Of a stretch of 64,000 nt of DNA, positions 16,954-27,600 are shown piece by piece. This stretch comes from Streptomyces sp. LS1784. Lineage in GTDB: Bacteria; Actinomycetota; Actinomycetes; Streptomycetales; Streptomycetaceae. The notes beneath the pieces are model-generated. The model was not told the DNA's origin. It saw only the letters and a program-made list of their open reading frames with translations, and did not search any database. Made by a program: the position numbers and the translations under genes. Location of the stretch: positions 1 to 64,000 of the forward strand of contig NZ_JAHSQD010000004.1 in assembly GCF_020103755.1 (NCBI RefSeq). The letters run 5' to 3'. Numbering within the stretch: position 1 is the first letter of the stretch; every line of letters starts with the position of its first letter.

Positions 16954-19538
16954 GCCGTAAGAGCAAGGCCAAGGCGGCCGATCCGCCGGCGGGCGTCAAG
17001 GCCAAGAAGAAGGTCAAGACGCTCTCGCGCGAGAACCTCTCGCTGGCCTGGAGCACGATCCGCGGCCGCAAGGGCGGCTTCGCGGCGGTGCTGATCGCCG
17101 TCGCGGTCGGCTCCGCCGTGATCACCGCCTGTGGCGCGCTGCTGGAGACCGGTCTCAGCTCGGGAGTCCCGGCCGAGCGGTACCACAAGGCGGCCGTCGT
17201 CGTCGGCGGCTACCAGGCCATGCCCGTCGACGGCGATTCGGACCCGCGGCTCTCCGAGCGGGTCCGGCTGCCCGACGACACGGTCGCCAAGGTCGCCGCG
17301 GTCAAGGGCGTCGAATCCGCGGTCGCGGACACCAGTGTCCGGATGACCGTCCTGAAGAAGGACTCCGTCCTCGACGGCCCGCCCGTGTACGGGCACGGCT
17401 GGTCCGCCTCGGTGCTGGCACCGTTCACGCTGCGCTCGGGCTCCCAGCCGCAAGCGGCCGACGACGTCGTGCTCGACAGCGACCTCGCCAAGCGGGCCGG
17501 CGTCGGCGCCGGGGACACGGTCACGCTGGTGGCCGGGTCGAAGCCGGAGTCGTACCACGTCAGCGGCGTCGCCGAGCCCGGGGTCTCGTTCGACCGGCAG
17601 TCCGCGGTCTTCTTCACCGACGACCGGGCGGCGCGGCTCTACGACCTGCCCGGCAAGATCGACGCCGTCGGTGTGCTGGCCGCGAACGGGACCGACGCGG
17701 GCGACCTCGCCGACCGGATCAAGAAGGCCGTGCCCGGCGTGGAGACCTACACCGGCGACGACCGCAGCGATGTCGAGACGCTCGACATCGGGCAGTCGCG
17801 GTCCTTCGTCATCGAGGTGGCCAGCGCCTTCGGCGCCACCATGATCATGCTCGTGGTCATCGTGGTCTCCGGCACGCTGGCCCTGCAGGTGCAGCAGCGC
17901 CGCCGCGAGCTGGCCCTGCTGCGCGCCGTCGGTGCCACCCCGCGGCAGGTGCTGCGGATGATCGGCGGCGAGGCCGTGCTCGTCGGCGGGATCGGCGCCG
18001 TGCTCGGCGCCGTCCCCGGCATCCTGCTCGCCCTGCTGCTGCACTCCGTGTTCACGTCGGCCGGCGTGCTGCCGGCCGGATTCTCCCTGGAGATCACGCC
18101 GCTGCCGGTGCTGTTCGCCGTGCTGGTCTGCGTCCTCGCGGCCCGGGTCGGCGGCTGGCTGGCGGCCCGGCGGGCCGCGAAGGTCAGTGCCGTCGAGGCG
18201 CTCGGCGACGTGGCCGTGGAGTCGAAGAAGCTCGGCTGGGTCCGGCTCACGCTCGGCCTGCTGCTCGTGCCCGGGGGCCTGGCCGTCGCGGTCGTGCTGC
18301 CGATCGTGCTGCCCGGCGAGTCGGCCATCGAAGGCGCCGCCAGCTCCGCGCTGCTCCTGGTGATCGCCGTCGGCCTGCTCGGACCGAAGCTGTTCGGCGG
18401 CATCGCGGCGCTGCTCGGCCGTCGCCCGGGCGGCGTCACCCGGTTCCTCGCGATCGCCAACTCCCGGGCCCGGGCCCGCCGGCTCAGCGCCGCCACCACC
18501 CCGCTGATCATGGGTGTGACCATGGCGTCCGCCCAGCTCTTCGGCGCCACGACGCTCGCCGCGACCGCGCAGGACCAGCTGGTCGACGGCGTGATCGCCG
18601 ACCACGTGGTGACCTCCGACAGCGCGGGGATCTCACCCGGCCTGGTCGACGAGCTCCGAAAGGTCCCCGGCGTCCGCACGGTCGGCCCGGTCGCCCGGAC
18701 CTCGACGATCCTCACCTGGCCCGACGGCGACGGCATCCAGTACCGGATCACCTCGGCGCAGGGCGTCGACCCGGCGGCCGTACCGGACACCATGAAGCTG
18801 GACGTTCTGCGCGGCGACCTCGGCGGTCTCACCGGAGACACGGTCGCGCTCAGCCGCATCGTCTCCGGCACGGTCGGCGCCGACGTGGGCGGCACCGTCG
18901 AGGTGCACCTCGGCGACGGCACCGTCGAGAAGGCCAAGGTGGTCGCGGTCTACGAGAACGGGCTCGGCTTCGGCGACATCACGCTGCCCAACGACGTGGT
19001 CATCGCGCACAGCACCGACCACCTCGATCAGTGGCTGATGGTGAACTCCGATCCGAAGGCGGACCTGAGCGCGGCGCTGAAGCCGTACCCGACGCTGAGC
19101 GTGCAGGACGCCGCGGCGGTCACCGTCGCACCGACCGATTCGGGCGCCAGCGGGGTCAGCCTCATGCTCAACGCCGTCCTGCTCGGCTACCTCGCCATCG
19201 CCGTCGTCAACACGCTGGTCATGGCGACGATCTCGCGGCGGGGCGAGTTCGCCCTGCTGCGCCTCGTCGGCACCCGTACCAGCCAGGTTCGGTCGATGAT
19301 GCGCCAGGAGGCGGGCATCATCGCGCTGTGCGCGATCGTCGTCGGCACGATCGCGGCGCTGCCGTCGCTGATCGGGATGAGCTACGCGATCCGGCACTCC
19401 GTGTTCCCCTCCATCCCGCCGCTGATGTACCTCGGCATCGTGACCGCGGCCGTGGCGATCGCCTGGCCCGCCGTGATGCTGCCGGCCCGGCTCGCACTGC
19501 GTCCGCCGGCCGTGGAGGCGATCTCGCGGCCCGAGTGA
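16950..19538 (+). CDS. ABC transporter permease, double FtsX/MacB-like
   Basis: Integral membrane protein of about 862 residues. A lysine-rich N-terminus (SRKSKAKAADP) precedes the first membrane helix at about residues 40-60. An extracytoplasmic domain of about 230 residues is followed by FtsX block 1 (LALLRAVGATPRQVLRM), a central helix group, a second extracytoplasmic domain, and FtsX block 2 (FALLRLVGTRTSQVRSM). The GTG at 16950 overlaps the ATPase stop (GTGA); another GTG one codon earlier is equally possible. It should form the exporter with the preceding ATPase. A strong terminator follows, separating this transporter from the NRPS genes. Confidence 0.92.
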   Translation: MSRKSKAKAADPPAGVKAKKKVKTLSRENLSLAWSTIRGRKGGFAAVLIAVAVGSAVITACGALLETGLSSGVPAERYHKAAVVVGGYQAMPVDGDSDPRLSERVRLPDDTVAKVAAVKGVESAVADTSVRMTVLKKDSVLDGPPVYGHGWSASVLAPFTLRSGSQPQAADDVVLDSDLAKRAGVGAGDTVTLVAGSKPESYHVSGVAEPGVSFDRQSAVFFTDDRAARLYDLPGKIDAVGVLAANGTDAGDLADRIKKAVPGVETYTGDDRSDVETLDIGQSRSFVIEVASAFGATMIMLVVIVVSGTLALQVQQRRRELALLRAVGATPRQVLRMIGGEAVLVGGIGAVLGAVPGILLALLLHSVFTSAGVLPAGFSLEITPLPVLFAVLVCVLAARVGGWLAARRAAKVSAVEALGDVAVESKKLGWVRLTLGLLLVPGGLAVAVVLPIVLPGESAIEGAASSALLLVIAVGLLGPKLFGGIAALLGRRPGGVTRFLAIANSRARARRLSAATTPLIMGVTMASAQLFGATTLAATAQDQLVDGVIADHVVTSDSAGISPGLVDELRKVPGVRTVGPVARTSTILTWPDGDGIQYRITSAQGVDPAAVPDTMKLDVLRGDLGGLTGDTVALSRIVSGTVGADVGGTVEVHLGDGTVEKAKVVAVYENGLGFGDITLPNDVVIAHSTDHLDQWLMVNSDPKADLSAALKPYPTLSVQDAAAVTVAPTDSGASGVSLMLNAVLLGYLAIAVVNTLVMATISRRGEFALLRLVGTRTSQVRSMMRQEAGIIALCAIVVGTIAALPSLIGMSYAIRHSVFPSIPPLMYLGIVTAAVAIAWPAVMLPARLALRPPAVEAISRPE

Positions 19539-19555
19539 CGTACGACCGCTTGTAG

Positions 19556-19589
19556 CAGGTGAGGCGTGGCTTCGGCCACGCCTCACCTG
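19556..19589. terminator. Strong hairpin terminator
   Basis: Perfect 15-bp stem CAGGTGAGGCGTGGC / GCCACGCCTCACCTG with a stable TTCG loop, followed by TTT. It lies 17 bases after the permease stop and 141 bases before the first NRPS start. The NRPS genes therefore probably have their own promoter in 19590-19730, where I see no clear consensus. Confidence 0.9.
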
Positions 19590-19730
19590 TTTCGCGCGTC
19601 CCCACCGGGACCCCCACCGAGCGGGCAGTTTCCTCACCGCTCAAGAACGTGGAGCCGGTACCCCTCCGCACGCCAAGCTCGACCGTCGACAGATCCGCGC
19701 GCCACGCGTGTCTCTAGTGGAGGGCCGAGC

Positions 19731-22700
19731 ATGTCCCACGGTTTTGACAACGCACCCGCCGACCCGGAGGGCCGGACGGTCCACCATGTCGTCGCCGCGC
19801 ACGCCCGGCGGGACCCGGACGCGCCCGCGGTCGTCGACGCCGACCGGACCCTCACGTACGGCGAGTTGGACGAGCGCGCCAACCACCTGGCCCACCTCCT
19901 GGTCGCCGCCGGGGTGGGCGCCGAGTCGCGGGTCGGCATGCTGATGGGCCGTTCGGGCCACTCGCCGGAGACCGTTGTCGCCCTGCTCGCCGTGCTCAAG
20001 GCGGGCGGGGTCTACGTGCCGATGCACGAGAGCTACCCCGACGAGCGGGTCCGCCGGCTGCTCGCCGGGACCGACGCGGTGGTGCTGATCGCCGACCGGT
20101 CGACCGCCGATCGGGCGGCCACCGCCGGGCCGTCCGTGCTCGTCGTGGACGGCGCGGACCCGGGCCGGCGCCCCGACGCCCCGCGCGTGAGCGTCGACGA
20201 GGAGCAGCTCGCGTACGTCATCCACACCTCGGGCTCGACCGGCTGGCCCAAGGGCGTGTCCGTCACCCACCGCAACATCCTGGCGCTCGCCCGGGAACCC
20301 CACGTCCGCGCCGCTTTCGGCCGCGGCACGATGTTCAACGCGCCGCTCGCGTTCGACGCCTCCACGTTCGAGATCTGGGTGCCGCTGCTCAACGGAGGCC
20401 GCGTCGTCATCGCGCCCGACGAGCTGACCGCCCCGGGGCTGGCCGGGCTCATCGCCGAGCACGGCTTCGACGGCGTCTTCCTGACCGCGGCGCTGTTCCG
20501 GCTCTTCGCCGAGGAGCAGCCCGGCTGCTTCGCGGGGGTGCGCGAGGTGTGGACCGGTGGCGAGACGCCGTCGGCGACCGCCATCGAGCAGGCGCGGCGC
20601 GCCTGCCCGGACACCACGGTCGTCAACGTGTACGGGCCGACCGAGATCACGGTGTGCGCCACCGCGCACCGGATGGCGCCGGGCGGCGAGCCCACCCGGG
20701 CCGCGGTGATCGGCACGGCCCTGGACGACTCCGAGGCGTACGTGCTCGACGAGCGGCTGCGGGCCGTCGGCGCGGGCGCGGACGGCGAGCTGTACCTGGC
20801 CGGCGACGGCACCGGGCGCGGCTACCTCGGACGCCCCGCGCTGACCGCCGAGCGCTTCGTGGCGAACCCGTTCGTCCCCGGCGGCCGCCTCTACCGCACC
20901 GGCGACCGGGTGCGGCTGACCGAGGACGGGCTCATCGAGTTCCTCGGCCGTGCCGACCACCAGGTCAAGATCCGCGGGTTCCGGATCGAACTGGGCGAGA
21001 TCGAGGCCGCGTTGCGCGACTGCCCCGGCGTCACCGACGTCGTCGTGATGGTGCGGGAGAGCGGCGCCACGCGCAGCATCGTCGCGTACCCGACGGGGCC
21101 GAGCCCGCTCGCCGAGGGCGAGCTGCTCGACCGGCTGGCCGAGCGCCTGCCGAGCTACATGGTGCCCGCGCGCGTCGTCTGGATGGACCGGCTGCCGATC
21201 AACGCGAACGGCAAGGTGGACCGGTCCGCGCTGCCCGAGCCCCCGGCCGACGACCAGGAGTACCGCGAGCCGCGCACGGACACCGAGCGTGAGCTCGCCG
21301 CGATCTGGGCCGAGACGCTCGGCGTCGAACGGGTCGGCGCGCGAGACGACTTCTTCGCCCTCGGCGGCGACTCCGTGCTGACCATGAAGATCGTCGCGCG
21401 GGCGCGGGCCAAGGGCCTCGTGCTGAGCACGACCGACGTCTTCGCCCACCCGACCGTCGAGGCGCTGGCCGGCGCGGCGACGCGGCTCGACGAAGCCCCG
21501 GCGGCACGGCACGAGGCGCAGCGGACGGGCAGCTACCCGTTGACCTCCATGCAGAGCGGCATGCTCTTCGAGACCCTCATGCTCGACGACCCGTCGCTGC
21601 ACCTGCTCCAGCTCGTCGTCCGGCTCGGCGACGTCACCGACCCCGACCGTCTCGGCCGGGTCTGGCAGGAGGCCACGGAACGCCACGCGGTGCTCCGCAC
21701 CGAGCTGCGCTGGGCCGAGGTCGAGGAGCCCGTGCAGGTCGTCCGGGACGAGGTCACGCTGCCGGTGACCCACCTCGACTGGAGCGCTCTGCCGGAGGCG
21801 GAGCACCCCGTGCGGCTGCGGGAGCTGCTCGACGCCGACCGCGCCGCCGGCGTCGACCTCACCCGGGCACCGCTGAGCCGGGTCACGATCGTGCGGCTCG
21901 GCCCGGACTCCGTCGAGCTCGTCTGGACGATGCACCACGTGCTCACCGACGGGTGGAGCGCCGCGGAACTGCTGCAGGACGTGCTCGACGGGTACCGCGG
22001 CGAGCCGGTGCGGCCGCGGCCGCCGTTCCAGGACTTCGTCCGCTGGCTCGCGGACCAGGACCTGACCGCCGCCGACGACTACTGGCGCGGCCGGATGGCC
22101 GGCTTCACGAGTCCGGTGTCCGTGCCCGGCGACCGGCAGCCGCCCGAGGGCCACCGGCCCACGGCGAGGCGATCGGTGCAGGTGACGGTTCCGGCGGAGA
22201 CGGCCGCGCGGCTCTCCGCGTGCGCGCGGCGCACCGGGCTGACCCCCAACACCCTGGTCCAGGGCGCGTGGGCGATCCTGCTGGCGCGCCTGAGCGGCGA
22301 GACCGACGTCTGCTTCGGCACGAGCATGGCGGTGCGGCCGGCGGAGCTGCCCGGCGTCGAGTCGATGGTCGGCATGATGATCAACAGCCAGCCCGTCCGG
22401 GTCCGGGTCGGTGACGACGAGCAGACCCTGCCCTGGCTCGCGGAGTTGCAGCGCGAGCAGGCCGCGGCGCGCGAGTTCGCGTACGCCCCGCTGAACCGCG
22501 TGCAGTCCTTCGCCGACGTGGCGCCCGGGACCGCGCTGTTCGACACGGCCGTGGTCTTCCAGAACTACCCGTTCGACCGGTCGGTGGTCCGCGCGTTCGA
22601 CGTCGAGTTCGCCACGGGCTATCCGCTGGCGCTGAGCGTGTTCCCCGGCGAGTCGCTGGTCATGCGGCTGCTCTACGACGAGACGGTCTTCGAGCCGGAC

Positions 22701-24632
22701 ACCGTGGAGCGGGTCGCCGCGCGGCTGATCACGGTGCTGGACAAGCTGGCCGACGGGTCCGCGCCGAGCGTCGGCGACGTGACCGCGCTGACCGCCGCCG
22801 AGCGGGAACTCGTCCTCGGTGAGTGGGGCGTGGCCGCTGCCTCCGAGTACTCCATCGAGCGGCGCATGCACCAGCTCATCAGCGAGCGCGCCGCCCGGTG
22901 GCCGGACACCGTCGCGATCGAGCGGGGCGACCACCGGCTCACCTACGCGGAGGTCGAGGAGCGCTCCAACCGGCTCGCCCACCACCTGGTCGGCCTCGGC
23001 GTCGGGCCGGACGTGCTCGTCGGTGTGTCCGTCGAGCGCGGCCCCGACCTGGTCGTCGGCGTCCTCGGCACGCTCAAGGCCGGCGGCGCGTACGTGCCGA
23101 TCGACCCCGACTACCCGGCCCAGCGCGCCGCCGCGATCCTGGAGGAAGCGCGCCCGGCGGTCGTGCTCACCCACACCAGCCACGTCGACGTCTTCGCGGG
23201 CACGACGACCCCGCTCGTCCTGCTCGACGAGGACTGGCCCGCCGTCGCCGCCCGGCCGGCGACCGCCCCGCCCGACCACGGCAGCCCCCGCGACCTCGTG
23301 TTCACCGTCTACACCTCGGGTTCGACCGGGAAGCCCAAGGGCACCATGGTCGAGCACCGGTCCATGGTCAACACCATCGAGGCGGTCGTCCCCCTGCACG
23401 TGCGCCCCGGCAGCCGGATCTACCAGCTCTCCCCGATGAGCTTCGACGCCGCCTCGCTCGTCCTGTTGAGCACGCTCGCGGGCGGCGCCACGCTGGTCGC
23501 TCCCGTGACCGCCGGGACCTACAGCGGTGCCGAACTGATCGAGCAGCTGCGCGAGGCCGACGTCACCGCGGTCACCGGGCCGCCGACCGTCCTGCCGGTG
23601 CTCGACCCGGCGGCGCTGCCGAACCTGGAGTCCATCCTGTGCGGCGGCGAGGTCCTCACCCCGGACCTCGCCACCGCGTGGTCGCCCGGCCGCCGCCTGC
23701 TCAACGGTTACGGTCCCAGCGAATGCGCGGTCGCCGCGACGCTGTTCGCCGTCGAGCCCGGTGCCCGGTACGACAACGTCCCGATCGGCAGGCCGATCCC
23801 CAACACCAGCGTCCACGTCCTCGACGACCGGCTGCGCCCCGTGCCGCCCGGCGTCACGGGAGAGCTCTACCTCGGCGGCGCCGGCGTGGGCCGCGGATAC
23901 ATCGGGCGGCCGGACCTCACCGCGGAGCGCTTCGTGGCCGACCCGTTCGGCGCGCCGGGCGCCCGGCTGTACCGCACCGGCGACCTGGTCCGCTGGAACC
24001 GGGACGGCACGCTGGAGTTCGCCGGCCGGGCGGACGACCAGGTCAAGATCCGCGGCTTCCGGGTGGAGCCGCGCGAGGTCGAGAACGTGCTGCTGCGGCA
24101 CGAGGCGGTGGCCGAGGCCGCGGTCGTCGTCCAGGCCGACGGGGCCGGCAAGCGGCTCGTCGCGTACGTCGTGCCCCGCTCCGGCGAACCGACCGCGGAC
24201 GAGCTGCGCGCACACGTCGCCCAGCACGTGCCCGCCTACATGGTTCCGGCCGCCGTGGTGTCGCTGGCGGTGCTGCCGATCAACCGCAACGGCAAGCTCG
24301 ACCGGGCGGCGCTGCCCGCGGCGGGGCTCCGTCCGGACGAGGACTCGTACGTGGCGCCGGCCAACCCCACCGAGGAGGCCGTCTGCCGGATCTGGGGCGA
24401 GGTGCTGGACGTGCCCCGGGTGGGCGCGCACGACAGCTTCTTCGACCTCGGCGGCGACTCGATCAACGCGATCCGCCTTGCCGTCCGCATGCGCACCGCG
24501 TTCGACGTGCCGCTCTCCCCGCGAGACCTGTTCGAGCACCGCCACGTGAGAGACCTCGCCGCGGTCGTCCAGCAGCGGATCATCGCGAGCCTGATTGCCG
24601 CCTCCGGCGCCGAAGCGCCCGGCCGGATCTGA
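19731..24632 (+). CDS. Non-ribosomal peptide synthetase, modules 1-2 (A-T-C-A-T)
   Basis: Protein of 1633 residues. A1 begins directly at the N-terminus (about 20-515; core FDASTFEIW at Asp209; YTSGST-equivalent [11 protein letters not shown]). T1 follows with phosphopantetheine Ser548 in LGGDS, then C2 (about 615-1035; HHVLTDG at 735-741), A2 (about 1045-1540) and T2 (Ser1577 in LGGDS). With no condensation domain in front, this is the initiation protein. By-eye specificity residues are D-A-F-L-W-G-V-V-C-K for A1 (aromatic-like ending) and D-A-L-T-L-G-G-V-A-K for A2; I cannot assign either firmly. C2 opens with [12 protein letters not shown], a form usual in domains that accept a D-configured donor, although module 1 has no epimerase. 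Both A domains keep the A10 lysine (NGKVDR, NGKLDR). The ATG at 19731 has GGAGGG upstream; the next NRPS gene follows after 17 bases. Confidence 0.96.
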   Translation: MSHGFDNAPADPEGRTVHHVVAAHARRDPDAPAVVDADRTLTYGELDERANHLAHLLVAAGVGAESRVGMLMGRSGHSPETVVALLAVLKAGGVYVPMHESYPDERVRRLLAGTDAVVLIADRSTADRAATAGPSVLVVDGADPGRRPDAPRVSVDEEQLAYVIHTSGSTGWPKGVSVTHRNILALAREPHVRAAFGRGTMFNAPLAFDASTFEIWVPLLNGGRVVIAPDELTAPGLAGLIAEHGFDGVFLTAALFRLFAEEQPGCFAGVREVWTGGETPSATAIEQARRACPDTTVVNVYGPTEITVCATAHRMAPGGEPTRAAVIGTALDDSEAYVLDERLRAVGAGADGELYLAGDGTGRGYLGRPALTAERFVANPFVPGGRLYRTGDRVRLTEDGLIEFLGRADHQVKIRGFRIELGEIEAALRDCPGVTDVVVMVRESGATRSIVAYPTGPSPLAEGELLDRLAERLPSYMVPARVVWMDRLPINANGKVDRSALPEPPADDQEYREPRTDTERELAAIWAETLGVERVGARDDFFALGGDSVLTMKIVARARAKGLVLSTTDVFAHPTVEALAGAATRLDEAPAARHEAQRTGSYPLTSMQSGMLFETLMLDDPSLHLLQLVVRLGDVTDPDRLGRVWQEATERHAVLRTELRWAEVEEPVQVVRDEVTLPVTHLDWSALPEAEHPVRLRELLDADRAAGVDLTRAPLSRVTIVRLGPDSVELVWTMHHVLTDGWSAAELLQDVLDGYRGEPVRPRPPFQDFVRWLADQDLTAADDYWRGRMAGFTSPVSVPGDRQPPEGHRPTARRSVQVTVPAETAARLSACARRTGLTPNTLVQGAWAILLARLSGETDVCFGTSMAVRPAELPGVESMVGMMINSQPVRVRVGDDEQTLPWLAELQREQAAAREFAYAPLNRVQSFADVAPGTALFDTAVVFQNYPFDRSVVRAFDVEFATGYPLALSVFPGESLVMRLLYDETVFEPDTVERVAARLITVLDKLADGSAPSVGDVTALTAAERELVLGEWGVAAASEYSIERRMHQLISERAARWPDTVAIERGDHRLTYAEVEERSNRLAHHLVGLGVGPDVLVGVSVERGPDLVVGVLGTLKAGGAYVPIDPDYPAQRAAAILEEARPAVVLTHTSHVDVFAGTTTPLVLLDEDWPAVAARPATAPPDHGSPRDLVFTVYTSGSTGKPKGTMVEHRSMVNTIEAVVPLHVRPGSRIYQLSPMSFDAASLVLLSTLAGGATLVAPVTAGTYSGAELIEQLREADVTAVTGPPTVLPVLDPAALPNLESILCGGEVLTPDLATAWSPGRRLLNGYGPSECAVAATLFAVEPGARYDNVPIGRPIPNTSVHVLDDRLRPVPPGVTGELYLGGAGVGRGYIGRPDLTAERFVADPFGAPGARLYRTGDLVRWNRDGTLEFAGRADDQVKIRGFRVEPREVENVLLRHEAVAEAAVVVQADGAGKRLVAYVVPRSGEPTADELRAHVAQHVPAYMVPAAVVSLAVLPINRNGKLDRAALPAAGLRPDEDSYVAPANPTEEAVCRIWGEVLDVPRVGAHDSFFDLGGDSINAIRLAVRMRTAFDVPLSPRDLFEHRHVRDLAAVVQQRIIASLIAASGAEAPGRI

Positions 24633-24649
24633 CCTTGGAAGGAATGCAG

Positions 24650-27600
24650 ATGACCCAGCCCGACGAGATGCTCGCGTCCGTACCGGCGCACCTGCGGGCG
24701 GAGCTGCTGCGCCGCCTCGCCGGCCAGTCCGCGCCCGCGGAGCTGCCGATCCCCGCCGCCCCCCGTGACGGCCTGCTGCCGATGTCGTCGGCGCAGGAGC
24801 GGCTCTGGTTCTCCGCCGAGTTGGAACCGGACAGTGCCGAGTACAACTCGCTGCGCGCGCTGCGGCTGCGCGGCGAGCTCGACACCGCTGCGCTCGGCGC
24901 CGCGCTCGACCAGGTCGTGCGCCGGCACGAGATGCTGCGCACCACGTTCGACGCGGTCGACGGCCGTGGCGTCCAGATCGTGCACGAGCACACCGACCGG
25001 CCGTTGCCGACCGTCGACGTGTCAGGGCCCGACGCCGTGCCCGCGATCGAGCGCTTCCTCGCGGCGGAGCTGAACACCCCGTTCGACCTGCGCCACGGAC
25101 CGCTGCTGCGGGCCACCCTGCTGCGCGTGGACGCCGACGACCACGTGCTCGTGCTGGGCACGCACCACATCGTCTGCGACGGCTGGTCGACCGGGCGGCT
25201 GCTCGGCGAGCTGGCCGCCGCCTACGACGAGGCGGTCGGCGGCGTGGCGGCGTCCCTGTCGCCCCTGCCCGTGCAGTACGCCGACTTCGCCGTCTGGGAG
25301 CGCGAGCGGTCCGCCACGCTCGACGAGCAGCTCGGCTACTGGCGCGACCGGCTCGCGGGCATGCGCACGGCCGACCTGCCCACCGACCGGCCGAGGCCGC
25401 CCGTCCGTACGCCCGCGGGCGCGACCCTGCCGGTGGAGATCCCCGCCGACGTGCTGAACCGCCTGCGGGAGCTGAGCCGTGGGCGTGACGCGACGCTGTT
25501 CATGGCCCTGGTCACGGTCACGAAGGTGCTGCTGGCCCGGTACTGCGACGAACCCGACGTGGCGGTCGGCACGGTCACCCTGGGCCGGCAGCGGCCCGAG
25601 CTGGAGAACCTGATCGGCACCTTCATCAACACCGTGGTGCTGCGTTCCCAGGTGGAGGAGTCGCTGTCGTTCACGGAGCTGCTCGGCCGGGTGCGCACCG
25701 GCCTGCTCGACGCCTTCGCCCACGACGAGGTCCCCTTCCAGCGGCTCGTCGACACGCTGCGGCCCGACCGGGACCCGTCCCGGCCGCCGCTGGTGCAGGT
25801 GATGGTCAACCTGCAGAACCTGGCCGACACGCTGCCGGCCTTCCAGGGGCTGGACGTCACCGAGATCCAACCGCCGGTCGACGTCGCGAAGCTGGACCTC
25901 ACGCTCGACTTCTACGAGGACGCCTCCTCGCTCGTCTGCTACCTGGAGTACAGCACCGACCTGTTCGACCGGGCGACCGTCGAGCGGCTCGGCGGCCACC
26001 TCGTCACCCTGCTGCGCGCGGTGACCGACGAGCCCGAGGCGCCGCTCGCCGGCCTGTCCATGCTGCCGGCCGACGAGCTGCACACGCTCACCGCCGACTG
26101 GCAGGGACCGGCCATCGCGGTACCGGACGCCCGGACCCTGCACCGGATCTTCGACGAGCAGGCGGCCCGGACGCCCGACTCCGTCGCGGTGAGCGACAGC
26201 AGCGAGCGGCTCACCTTCGCCGAGCTGGACGCGCGGGCCAACCGGCTCGCGCACCACTTGGTCGCGGCCGGCGTCCGCCCGGGCGTGCTGACCGGCGTCT
26301 GCCTCGACCGCGGCGTGGACGCGATGGTCGCGCTGCTGGCCGTCCTCAAGGCCGGTGGCGCGTTCGTGCCGCTCGACCCCGAGCACCCCGCGCAGCGGCT
26401 GGCCATGATGCTCGGTGACGCCGCCGCCCCGGTGCTGATCACCGACTCGGCGGCGGTGGGCGAAGGCCCCTGGACCACGATCCGCCTCGACACCGACCAG
26501 GACGCGATCGCCCGCCACCCCGCCACGGCGCCCACCACGGCCGTCGGGCCGGACGACCTCGCGTACGTCGTCTACACCTCCGGCTCGACCGGCCGCCCCA
26601 AGGGCGTGATGGTCAGCCACCGCAACGCCGAACACATGATGCGCGCCTGGGACGCCCGCTACGACCTGACCGGACTGCGGGGCCGCAGCCTGTCGGTGTC
26701 CAGCCTCGCCGTGGACCTGTTCCTCGGTGACTTCCTGATGTCCGCGATGTACGGCGGCGAGATGGTGATCTGCCCGGCAGAGGTGATCACCGACCCGCCC
26801 GCACTGGCCGCGCTGATCACCGAGGTCCGCCCGCAGCTGCTGGTGACCACCCCGTCGCTGGCCAAGGCGGTCGCCCAGGAGCTGTCCTGGGCCGGCCACC
26901 GGGCGGACTCGCTGCGCGTCCTCGCGGTCGGTTCGGAAGCGTGGCTGGCCGGCGACGCGGCCGCGACCCTGGAGCTGCTCCCGTCCGACGCCGTCGTCAC
27001 GAACAACTACGGCGCCACGGAGACCACCGTGGACTCCACGACGTACCGGCTGCGGCCCGACGCGCTGGGCGACACGGCGGTCGTGCCGATCGGCCGGCCG
27101 CTGGGCAACACCCGCACGTACGTGCTCGACGCCCTGCTGCGTCCCGTTCCCGTCGGCGTGCCCGGCGAGATCTGCATCGGCGGTGACGGGGTGGCACAGG
27201 GGTACTGGAACCGGCCCGAGCTCACCGCGCAGCGCTTCATCGACGACCCGTTCACCGACGGGCGGCTCTACCGCACCGGCGACGTCGGGCGATGGCGGCC
27301 CGACGGCAACCTGGAGTACCTCGGCCGTGCGGACGACCAGGTCAAGGTCCGCGGCTTCCGGGTGGAGCTCGGCGAGGTCGAGGCCGCCCTGCTGCGCCAC
27401 CCCGGCATCGCGGCCGCGGCCGCGGCGGTGCGACCCGACACGGGCGGCCGTGACCGGCTCGTCGGCTACCTGGTCGCGGACGGTACCGCGCCCACCCTCA
27501 CCGAGCTGCGCGCGTTCCTCGCCGGGATCGTGCCCGACCCGGCCGTACCCTCCGCACTCGTCGTCCTCGACGAGCTGCCGATGACGCCGAGCGGCACGCT

